Shown in pieces: positions 25,127 through 46,785 of a stretch of DNA of 64,000 bases. Under the pieces are notes generated by a model. The model had not been told where the DNA came from, ran no database searches, and saw only the letters and a list, made by a program, of their open reading frames with translations. A program made the translations under genes and the position numbers. Location of the stretch: assembly GCA_964035545.1 (NCBI GenBank), contig OZ037769.1, positions 1,286,501-1,350,500 of the forward strand, in the 5' to 3' direction. Source of the DNA: Bugula neritina. Lineage: Eukaryota; Bryozoa; Gymnolaemata; Cheilostomatida; Bugulidae. The first letter of the stretch is position 1; each line of letters opens with the position of its first letter.

Positions 25127-28100
25127 ATTCTTGAGAAACTAGAGAAGCCAGTGATGAGAGCTGCTTCTCGGCCTGAAAACAGAGGCAAATGTAAATACAT
25201 TGGGCTGTATCCAGGTAAGTGGTAAGAGAAAAGGTCCTGGGCAGGGGCATTGTAGCCTGTAGGCAACTCGTGTTTCACAGAATGCAAAGCAAATGAGTTA
25301 AAAAATAAGTTTGAAATAGAAAATACAAATGGTATAAAACTAGAAGATATAATAGTAAAAAGCATTCATGATGTGGCAATAAACAAATTTTAAGATTTCA
25401 CCTGCTTTCATCTTTAAAGTTGTATTTGGGTGTCACTCAGAACTACAAATGAGCAGCAGCCAGATAAACTGAGACATGGAAGCCTTGCAAAAGTACTTTT
25501 CAATCCAAAATGACTTACATAACAATTAGCATAATCATATATTCTGGTTACAATCTAAACTATATACACAATAAAGATACACGTTTGTTGTTTTATTTCA
25601 GAGGACAAGACAAGAGTGGTACTGGAGAGGAATGGTGGAGAGGGTAGTGACTTCATCAATGCCTCTCATATAAAGGTACACATCTACATGTATATGAGCA
25701 CAAACTAATACTACATCTAAGTACTTAAAATTGTGAAACTCATTTAACTTATTTGCTTGATTTTATAGTTCTATGACTTGTGTTTTATGGATACACCGAT
25801 CAAGATCTGTTTATTGCAGCTCAAGGTAAGTTTATATATCTTCTGTAAAATTATACATGAAGGAATAAAATAATCTGCTGTTGAATGCATTATTTACACA
25901 AATTACTATTGACTTTTAAACCATAATAAAAATATATACCTATATTTTATTGCTGGAGTTACATATACTGCGGCATATGATTACATAAACTCTAATTCAC
26001 ACTTGACTGATCTCAACTTAGACTACAAATCTTGACAGCAAGAATTAACCACATAGTCTGCCTTTAAATCCCAAAGATGTTAGGGATGACTCAACTTAGT
26101 GTAAATCTAAGCAAGTCATTGTCTACGTTTACATTTGTAAAGAATTTTAGTGTGAAATCTAAGCAAAATATTATTGTCTATGTTTACAGGACCTCAGGAG
26201 CGCACTGTTGATGACTTTTGGCTCATGATTTGGCAACAGAAGGCAAAAGGAATTGTCATGGTTACAAACCTAATCGAAGGTGGTAAGGTAGGTTTATCAC
26301 TAATAGGAGACTGGTTGTGAAGAGACATAAGGTAACGTACACTTCATACTGCATTACAAGTTCATTACCCAAGCTGAGCTTCATAGCTGACAATCATACT
26401 CACTAGCATAAAACTCAAGGTTTTTAAGTTACCAGTAGCTGTCATATTTAAAAATTTTGGTCAAGCAAAGCTTTTATTTGAGTAGAAAGTACAAACATTA
26501 TATTCAAAACAATGAAATTTAAATTACATAACTAGAAAATAGATCAATTTATATAATACATTACAAGGTTTGAGTGTAAAATATAAATTATAGTATAGCT
26601 AACACAATTCTACAATCATTTAGATGAAGTGTGTGCAGTACTGGCCAGACAAAGTCGGGGAGAGCTCAACGTTTGGAGACATCAAAGTGACGTTTATTGC
26701 ACATGAGTTGGTGGCTGACTACATCATCAGAACTATTTCAGCTGAGATGGTGAGTCTGAAAGCAAACTATTCACTCATAATTTAACCATTGATTCAATAA
26801 TACATTGATGAAATAACTAAAGTTGTATAAGTCTAAATAAAATCAACTACACTCGTATAAATTATGATCGCCTAACAAAACAAACCACCGCTCCATGAAG
26901 GCCGACTATTCATGCAATCCACTTGCTTTAGCAATTTTTGATAATTCATATAGTGTTGAACACGTTTTCATAACTCTATAAATAATTTCTATTAGCTACT
27001 AATTTCATTTTTGTTTACAGAATGGACGGAGGATACAGCTAAAACAGTTCCATTTTGAATCATGGCCAGACCAAAGAGTTCCTGAGGTGATGAGTCCTCT
27101 TTTATCCTTTGTGAAAAGAGTAAGATCTGAAACAAGAAGATCTGCTGGACCTTTAGTTGTTCATTGCAGGTAACAAACATTACCTACCAAACGTGAGGCA
27201 AACGCATGGTAGACATGACAAACATTTTTTATTATAGTAGCCGAAGTTTTACAATTTCATAAGTTTATATTTCATGAGGCTAACTTATTGTAACATGTAC
27301 AGTGCCGGAGTTGGTCAGACAGGGACTTTCATAGCTATCAACATTTTGGCGAAAGAAGCAAAAGATAAAAAAGAAGTGAATCCGTTTGAGTGTGTGAAGG
27401 AGATGAGAAAGAGGAGACCTTGCATGGTACAGAAACAGGTGAAATTCTGAATGTTCACTGGATACTTTAAACACATGGCATGCAATAGCTAAATGCTAAA
27501 ATTGATTCTGCTTTTTATAGTATAAATTGTGTTTTTGTCCACAGGTTTGTATTGTATAGACTTGTATATAAACCATAATACTACTACAAGCTCTACGTAG
27601 CTATATAGATCAGTCTTTTGTTGCCATTTACTCAGTATAGTGAATTCAGCTTGTTTCATGCTAACTAAACCATCAGCGCTTGTCACTAGAGGCTCAATTT
27701 TTCATCTGATTGTAAAGCTCACATGTTGCATTGAAATTACCCAGTAGTTTCTGTAGTGTAATATGGTTAGTATGTCTGGTTTTAGGCCGGAAGTCTCGGG
27801 TTCGAATCCCAGTCAGATATAAAGTCTTACATCAATTACTGTGTAACTTACAGTGTGTGTTTTCTGTAATCCCGGTGGGGGCAAAAGGTTCACATCACAC
27901 ACTGTTTCATGTTTTCTGTAGTCATGTCATCACGCAGTTCTCTATTACAGGAACAATATCAGTTTGTTTATGAGGCCTTAGAAGAGTTTCTGGTAACAGA
28001 TGACTATGTTTGTGAACCAGCTTTGCTCATGTCTAAGATTCAGACACATTTGGATGAGACTACAGACACGGCTACTTATGCTAATACTATGAGTAATAAC

Positions 28101-28127
28101 CAGGATCTGATCAGTCAAGAGTTTGAG
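25127..28127 (+). other. Receptor B phosphatase domain D1, catalytic Arg replaced by Gln
   Basis: Exons from 25127 to 28127. PTP motifs in order: [14 protein letters not shown] (pTyr loop), [51 protein letters not shown] (WPD loop), VVHCSAGVGQTGTF (signature), [15 protein letters not shown] (Q loop). The C-x5-R signature has Gln for Arg (CAG at 27316-27318; CGG in D), which removes the phosphate-binding Arg. The acceptor of the 37-base exon 25789-25825 is AT. Using the nearest upstream AG (25767-25768) would put the next exon out of frame. Confidence 0.85.
27748..27819 (+). repeat. tRNA-like sequence (tRNA pseudogene or tRNA-derived SINE head)
   Basis: Contains an A-box-like GTGTAATATGGTTAGTAT and a perfect B-box/T-arm GGGTTCGAATCCC in the right order and spacing for a tRNA. 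The acceptor and anticodon stems do not pair well, so it is unlikely to be a functional tRNA. It lies in a D1 intron. The copy in receptor D (56886-56957) is at the same place, so it predates the duplication. Confidence 0.55.
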
Positions 28128-28245
28128 GTGAGTAAATTTGTATAACATGATTAATTTCCAAAGATTTTTTTTTTGAAAACTGTTTTAGGAAATCTATCCA
28201 ACACTAAATTTTTTTCCTTTTATATGTATATTTGTTTACTTGTAG

Positions 28246-30768
28246 AGACTTGAGGTTAAAAGAAGTCAAGCTCTGATGGGCTTCTCTGTAGCGATGAGTG
28301 AAGAAAACAAGGACAAAAATCGAGATCCAAACGTCTTAGCAAGTAAATTCTATTTTAACGACTTCTTTCAAAAGTGTTGCTAATTTTATTTTAATGCTTA
28401 AGTAGTGTATAGCCTGTTCGAAAATATTACATAGTGAAACTTTACTTTATTCCCTATTACATCTATTTAAATTTTCAAAGATTTTAATTGCAAGGCAGTT
28501 CTTTCCACTTTCAGGTGACAGAAGCTGCATGTGGGCTGATGGTGGATATATAAATGCTGTTTCAATCAATGTAAGTATTTAGCAGAGTATACAGATTGTG
28601 TCTGCAGCTTATAGGTTCTCTGCTGGTATTTGTTGACATATTTGTTGTATAGTAAGAATTTTTGAATTATATGAAAGCATTTAGGCAGTTATATTCTAGT
28701 ACATGTAAATTTTAAACCTGTATTGCTTATAAGTTTTGTTTGCATTACATTAGTACAATAGAGAAGGCTAAAAATATCTCTATAAAAGCTTACTATTTAA
28801 TAGGAATTTATGCAATTTTTGTCAAAATATAGCTTGCTCACTTTAATAACAATTTAGGATTACCGGAAGAAGGGGCATATCATAGTGACCCAGCTTCCTC
28901 TTCCTAACACCGTAAAGGACTTTTGGGCTATGGTTACTGATAATGGTGTAAAGCTCATTGTACAACTGCTAAATCAGGTTTGAATTTGACTACAGCAGCG
29001 TTTTGTTATAGCCTTTAAGTAAAATATTGTCTGTGGAAAGCTTTTTTATGGCAGCCTTTGCAAAAGCTTTTTACTGGTACCTTTTGTTTGATGAGTACAG
29101 CTCAAGAACTGAAAGAGGAAAGTTTGCTCCTGGTAAAGATGCAGGCAACTTAGACTTTATATTGTCCAAATAATTGTTAAAGTTTTGTTAGAGATAAAAA
29201 TGTTGGCATTATCCAAAAGGTTGACTTGTGTCCTGCATTTGTGTATACAGCATCCATGCCATCAAAACACATAGTCATCCGTGCAGCTCAGCACCCGTGT
29301 GGCATTGTAACTGACGAACTTGCAAGAAATAATAGTTTTAATAGGCAATACTCTCTCTAATTCTATGATATACTTATTTAGTTAAGTTTGTATATTGATA
29401 AATTTTATTTTTGATTCATAACTGTAAAACATGTTACAGGATGAAGTCTTCTACCCAGCTCACAATAGTCATACCATGAAATGTGGAGAGTTCCTCATCA
29501 CCAGAATGAGCAGTGAGGTTGGGGATGGAGTCACTTTAGTAAAGATATCTATTGAGAACAAAGGAACTGTAAGTGTCAATTATATATAGACATTTCATAA
29601 AGTTAGAGTTCTTAAATCGGTTGTTGTATTATAAAACAAAACTGATATACGTATAATTTTGAAATCTGTGAAAACAATAACAAACATCTTTTGAAACTGT
29701 AGCAATTCTCTGAGCAAAATAATTGATGTTTTATTCAGATTTTTTGCTTTTTATAAAACTGATTATAGAATTAGACTAACTATAGCATAGTTCAATGTGA
29801 ATTGAAATAAAATGGTAGTTTATCAACAACACATAATAACTTGTATGATGTGCAGGTGTACAATGCTGACATAATCTTGGTAACTGATTGGCCTGAGACT
29901 GAAGAGTTTCCTAAAACAACTTCAATGTTGGCATATCTGGGAGAGCTGGAGAAATACCAGAGACAACACGGAGATCAAAGAATATGTCTTGTTGACCTGT
30001 AAGTAAATACTCCAGTTATTGATTTATATTCAGTTTTTCTCATAGAAAGATGAGCTACTAAGGTCTCTCATAGAAAGATGAGCTATGGTCGTTAAAGTTA
30101 ATCAACTCTAAAATTGAATTAGATGAGTGGAAAGACACCTTCCCTTTACCCTAATCCTTTATATTAAATATATGTTTCATAAACTACTGTCCTTCATTGC
30201 AATATATAATTGTATCAAATTTGCTGAGTTGATGTACATAAAGCTGTTGTAATATCTTGAATTTGCCAATAAATTAATCTTTTTCTAGAAATGGGAACAA
30301 CCGCTGCGGACTATTTGTCTCGGCATACAATGCTGTGGAGAAGCTGAAGACTGAACAGAAAGTTGATCTGTACAACACAGTGCTGATGTTGAGACACGCT
30401 CGTCCTGAGTTTGTCAGTGATCTGGTAAGTTCTATATCAACACCACGGTACTGTTATGTTGCTAGTATATGGTATAGCTATGAGAACACTGCTATGCTAT
30501 TGTAATATTGATTACGTCATGTACCTGTGAGAGCACCGCGAATAGAATAGTTATTTTTAAGGGATACAGTAAACTTTGCATGTGTTTTAGTTTAAAGGCG
30601 GTCATAGGATGCGAAGTTGAGTTATATACATTTTAGTAACTGAAATTAGAGATAGATAGACCTAATAATCCTGTGATGCATATTGTGTTTTAGAGGAGTT
30701 ATGTCTACCTGTACCAACTTATTCAGCAGTACATAGATACTTTCTCTGAGTATGGAAACTTTCAGTGA
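28246..30768 (+). other. Receptor B phosphatase domain D2, catalytically dead by family criteria
   Basis: Exons 28246 to 30768. Motifs: [46 protein letters not shown] (WPD to WPE), RICLVDLNGNNRCGLF where the HCSAGVGR signature should be (Cys to Asp, Arg kept). D2 ends SEYGNFQ, TGA at 30766-30768. Membrane-distal domains of receptor PTPs are often inactive and regulatory; Cys to Asp also occurs in vertebrate PTPRG/PTPRZ D2. Confidence 0.8.
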
Positions 30769-32099
30769 AAGGATAAACCTTAATATATATTATACTATAT
30801 ATATATATCTATTTTGCTAACCACAATACTCAACTTATCTGCTTATATTTAGCCTACCCTGTATGTTAGGCACCCTCTATGTAACAACAGTAACACAATA
30901 ATATTTACCTGCAAATATTGTGGAATGAATAACTATAGCAATTACCCAACCCTAACTTTTCAGTCCTAAAGTTCATTTCTCACCTTACCTTTCTTCACCA
31001 TTTCTTAATCGGGTGGCGAGCTTTTGCCTAACTCCCAGGCTAAACTTTATTTGATGAGTGATAATCAACATAATAACATTTTGCTAAATCAGAGTGATAT
31101 ATATATTTACGTATATTTTTTTGAAAGGTTGAAACTATATAATAAAACATTAAATAAACAGCTAAATACCAAACTGGAGACACGATTAATAAAGAGATGA
31201 CAAACTCATGTGATGCGTGAATAAACATAACAAAAATGATTGGTGATGATTGCGTAATCAATTTGGTCGGAAGACGCATGACATGATTGCTACAAATAAC
31301 GTTTGTGTATCACAAGTCACAACTGGTTTGATAGTTATGTTCTAGTTGTATAAAGATATGAACACAATGCAGTGTATTCAAGTTAAGCAATAGGTTTAAT
31401 GAGCAGTAGTAGCTTTGTGGGTAGATTTCAGTATGACATTATATGTCTTGAGCTCTCCTCTATTAGAAATGGTGTATAATATATTATATCTGGTCACTGC
31501 TCAGTCTAAACTAAACAGAAAAGCTTACATAAGTACCAATACCCATTGAGTTGTCTTACGTTGCAAAGCAAAGCTTAAAACTATCTTAGAAAATATCTTT
31601 AAGCATAGCAAGTTGACGATTGACAAGGAAGTTGTTTTAACTTAAAACTTGACTTGTATATTCCTTTAGCATGATTTCAAATAACTCTAGCCTAATTTCT
31701 ACTCATGTGACTGTGGATTTAACTACTTCTCAGTCTATACAAATATTTTTGTTATATTTTCTTTAAACTAATGAATGCTCAAACTGAATAGAAAGCCTTC
31801 TATTAGCAAAAGCAATAAAAAGCTGACAAAAGACCTATAGAACAGATATATTATTATATAGAAACTCAACAATGAACAGGGAAGTTGATTTAAACAAAAC
31901 TTCTTTACTTACAATATATTCTATTGTGAGTGAAACTCTAATATGTTCTACATAGCACTTCAGTAACACATGTATGTGAAGGTAGAATAGGTTGAGAAAC
32001 AGCCTAGAGTAAAGTTTTGAAGTAGATCATTCATACTATGTTGAGTGAAAGAAGACAATATATTAGTTACAGTATCTATGAAGGTCATCTAAGCAGAAG
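30769..32099. promoter_or_regulatory. Intergenic region between B and C, with upstream region of C
   Basis: The first 520 bases match the region after receptor D (59853-60290) and are the duplicated 3' flank. From about 31560 to 32099 the sequence matches the conserved upstream block of B and D, ending directly at the start codon of C. C retains mainly the second of the two 280-base units. No separate gene seen. Confidence 0.5.
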
Positions 32100-42500
<10,401 letters not shown>

Positions 42501-43727
42501 TTATTAAGTTTATTCTACTCTAACATTAGTATCCAGTAAACTAAAGTACTTCTATATGCTTATGATGTGATATAAAGTCTAAAGTTTGGTTGATCTACTT
42601 TTTACTAACATCTACAATAACATCTCTTACAAACTAAACCAATTTTTACAAGATATATATGAATATATTTCACATTTTGTTTGTTTTTATTGAATATCAT
42701 ATGCTACACCATAGTAGTAATAATTAATGTGTTACACCATAGTAATAGAGTTCTCTCATAGTCTATATATCTAACACGGACCTTCTTATTTATTTATTTT
42801 TAGAATTTTTAAACCTTTCACTCACACTTTGCTTTTTTAAAGTAATCTTCTAATAAACCTTAATTATGATACTATGTTTTTTAATGAACCTAAATTATGA
42901 TACTAGGTTTTTTATGGACACTATTTAGCAAATGGCTGAATTATTAGTACATGTCAGTATGTATGAAGAATGGGCAGTTCCAAAGTAGTAACAGGTTTGA
43001 AATCAATCAATTACATGCATTATATAAAAAGAGTTTTTAATAGCTGTGGTATAATTTCTACTCATGTACTTGTGAATATAACTCAGTCTATTCATATATT
43101 TCTGCTCTATTACATGCATACTAATGAATGCTCAAATTAAATATAAAAGCTGTCATGATTACTATTATACCCAATGAGTTGTGTTACATTATGATGTAAA
43201 GCCTAAAAACTAACTTAGAAAAGATCTCTAAGACTAGCAAATCTACTATTGACAAGGAAGTTGTTTTAACTTGAAACTTGACTTGTATATTATTTTAGCT
43301 TGATTCCAAATACCTTTAGCCCAATTTCTACTCATGTGACTGTGGATCTAACTACTTCTCAGTCTATACAAATGTTTTTGTTCTATTTTCTCTTAACTAA
43401 TGACTTCTCAAACTGAATAGAAAGCCTTCTATTAGCAAAAGCAAAAAAAAAGCTGACAAAAGACCCATAGAAAAAATCTATTATTATAGAAACTCAACAA
43501 TGAACAGGGAAGTTGTTTTAAACTAAACTTCTTTACACACAATATATTCTATTGTGAGTGAAACTCTAATATGTTCTACATAGCACTTCAGTAACACACG
43601 TATGTGAAGGTTGAATAGGTTAAGAAACAGCCTAGAGTAAAGTTTTGAAGTAAATTATTCATACTGTGTTGAGTGAAAGAAGACAGTATATTAGTTAGAG
43701 TATCTATGAAGGTCAACTAAGCAGAAG
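42501..43727. promoter_or_regulatory. Intergenic region between C and D, with upstream region of D
   Basis: The first 520 bases match the 3' flank of receptor A. From about 43033 the sequence matches the conserved upstream block of B, again with two diverged 280-base units (starts near 43035 and 43315). It lacks the inverted-repeat element found between A and B. No separate gene seen. Confidence 0.5.
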
Positions 43728-46692
43728 ATGATGTTGACTAGAATATTGTTGTGTCTACTAGTTATACCACTTCTAGCAGTCAACTCTTACTCTCCAGGTA
43801 TGTATTACATATTGTTCTGTGCATCTATCAAATATATGAGTTTATTATATTCTAGATATAGAAGCACATAAGGATACCGTTATTTCAGGCAGAGTCTCTT
43901 AGAGGAACAGTATAATATAAAAATTGCAGTTGTTTTTCATACTCACTGGTTCAAATTTCTTTTGATCTCATTCATTTATGAATAGTAAAATGGAGAACGA
44001 TTATTGTGTGCTACTACATCTGAGCAGGAGCTGTTAAGTTGGTGCAGTAACTAATTTATATATGATACAGAATACATAATACAGTCTGACAATTAACAAA
44101 ATTTTCCACTTACAACTCAAACAGCGAACCTAGCCAAAGAGAGGGCCACGCAAGCAAGCACTGTCTTTGGTAATTCGTATCCTGCAAACTGGGCTGTCGA
44201 TGGGGACACTGGCACATTTTTCTACAGTGCTGAGGAACCTGATGATTGGTGGAGAGTGTGGCTTTTTAAAGTAACACTTGTTAGAAGAATAGTCATTGAC
44301 ACTGGTGCTAGTAAGTGTTGATCTCCAAGGGCAAATAAAATATTGTTACAGGTAATACAAGTAATACCAGTAAGCCATCATTGTCATCTCATATTGCTTT
44401 AATTGTTTTATTGGGGTTTCAGCTAATATTATATACATATATATGAAAATGAAATAAGTTATGTATTTAAATTGAGGTAATGTCTATAAGCTTTTACTGC
44501 TAGTGTGAAAACTATATTAATTTGGCTGTGTAATGGTCAGGCACTGGGATAATGATTAACTATATAAGTGAATTATCATTAGTAAATTACCAAGTGGTTT
44601 ACAGTGCTTTATAAATTATAAACTCTAGTTAAACATGCATCTTTGTACTTGAATCATTGAACGTACAATGGCTTGATATTTCACACTATTTTGAAGACAA
44701 CAGATCACACGTACTGTGCACTGTAAAGTGGTAAAAAAGCACAATAATTCAAGGCCAGCAATCTTTGTAAGATTGCACACAATAATTCCGTTCAACTTTT
44801 CTATTTTTAGCTCGAGGATTTACCAATGTCTCTATTCTATCAACTTCTAGGAATAATCCCACTGATGTACCTCACCCAGAGAGTTCAGACTGGAGAGTTC
44901 TACAGTCTGGAGTAACACGCACAGAAAGTGATCCTACCATATTCAAATTTGACTTTGCCCTAGATGAGAATGTAGAAGCTAGACAGATTGCTCTCTACAG
45001 TGCTACTCGTGGATTACAGGTCGCTGAAATGGAAGTCTATGATGCAGGTGAATGAACAATTTGCTGAATATCAATTTAAGGCCCAGAAATTTACTACAAT
45101 TTTTTTCCTATTGATATGAAAGTGGTTCTTAATTGAAAAACTAAAACACTGCCTGATTATTTGTATAGCCTTGAATTTTATCAGGTTTCAGTGTGTTAAC
45201 ATAGGTAATGTAGAAATTAAATAATATAATTTTCAACTAAAATTTATATATTATTGAACGTAGCTTAATGTTGAATTGACAACACATGCATATACAGTAC
45301 ATATATTATACATCATTCTGATTATTACACTATAATATAATAAAGTCACATCTAATTTATCTACATTAACCTAGACTAAGTGAAATAGTTTTTGATCTAG
45401 ACTACCGTTTCTTCCATGCATGCTGTAGCCTAAATTCTTAATTATGTATGATAGAACCAGACCTAAATATCACCTGTTGTTAAGAGAAAATCTAAATCAT
45501 GTGAATTGTATTCATACACACCTATCAGATACTCCATCAACTGGTTAGTTTATTAGTAGGCCAGTATAATTCACTTACAGATTACTCCTACCACTGTATT
45601 ACTTACCAAAATGGTAACCTTATTCTGTATTAACATAGGAAGAGGAAAACCCACTATATATATCAAACAATTTATAGCCTACACTACATGAATCAAGAGT
45701 GCATGCATAGTAAATAATCAAATATTCGTAAGATGGCATTTTTTAGAACTGCTTATACATTTTTCAGTGAATATAGCAGAAGGAAGATATACAGTCAGCA
45801 AGACTCATTATAACATATACGAGGTTAGTGGGAAAGCAGTAGATGTAAACCCTAGGTCGTTTTATAGAAGTGAAGACAAACCTGATCAGTGGTGGAGAGT
45901 GGAGTTGGATGATACTGTATATGTTAGAGTACTAGCTATCCGTAATAAAGATTGTGAGTATAATATTTGTGTTAATAATCTACAAAGCAGTTTATTTGCA
46001 ACGTAATCAGGACTTGTATGAGAGTTGAAATAATTGCCCAACTAGTTTAGGGTAAATTTTAGTATGAGGTAGAGGCATTTTGTAAAAAAAGAAAGATTAC
46101 CATTGCAATTAAAGTGATAGAATGACATTTGTCAAACTACTTTAAATATTTAGGAATAGGTTTTATTCAATTTAGTTAAGAAATTTAGGTTTCATTCTTT
46201 AAACATACTGTAAATAGCTTTATCATCTACTATTTTCACTTTAAATAAGAATCTTGGAAAATAGCATACAACTTTGTTACAAACAATTCAATAATTCAAT
46301 AAAAATATCCTTTGTTCAATTCAATTCAATAATTCAATAAAAATCCCATTTGTTTTACTTAAGCTGGAAGGTTTAAAGACGTATCAATCCTGTCATCAAC
46401 ACACTCCTCCGTAACAGATGATCCAACACCTACAAGTTCAGAATGGACTCTGGTCATGTCTGGGATATCACGAGAATCACATACAAGCTCTACAGAACTC
46501 ACATATAACTTTGATATAAGAAATGAGTTACAAACTAGACACATTGCTCTCTACAGCTCTAATAGTATTGGACTGAGCATGCTAGAGGTTCAGATATTTG
46601 TATATGGTAAGTGGTTTTGTATCATGTTCTATTTTAGTTTATCGCAACTCAGCCAGTTTGTATTGTACCGTTTGTATTATATATATACAAAT

Positions 46693-46785
<93 letters not shown>

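Larger units (their letters stand above)
11911..30768 (+). pseudogene. Receptor B: FTP-FN3 receptor tyrosine phosphatase, degenerating copy
   Basis: PTP-type paralogue with signal peptide ([20 protein letters not shown]), two FTP, seven FN3, RKKR segment, transmembrane helix, D1 and D2. Exons: 11911-11980, 12403-12594, 13248-13488, 16529-16714, 17096-17338, 17574-17689, 17790-17955, 18234-18331, 18692-18896, 19022-19134, 19245-19413, 19575-19666, 19877-20081, 20665-20774, 20954-21119, 21314-21417, 21694-21880, 22045-22148, 22260-22467, 22897-22999, 23113-23392, 23671-23719, 23907-24042, 24236-24285, 24546-24694, 25127-25214, 25602-25675, 25789-25825, 26190-26287, 26624-26749, 27021-27169, 27303-27438, 27951-28127, 28246-28342, 28515-28570, 28858-28977, 29440-29568, 29856-29998, 30289-30424, 30694-30768. 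Lesions: an extra T in a T6 run (13369-13374) gives TGA at 13391; the acceptor before exon 25789 reads AT instead of AG; D1 signature Arg is Gln (CAG, 27316). All other exons stay open. A T-run error could explain the first lesion only. Confidence 0.7.

Noticed and set aside
27748-27819. Functional tRNA gene in the D1 intron
   Set aside because: The boxes are good, but acceptor and anticodon stems mispair in both copies, so it is listed as tRNA-like only.
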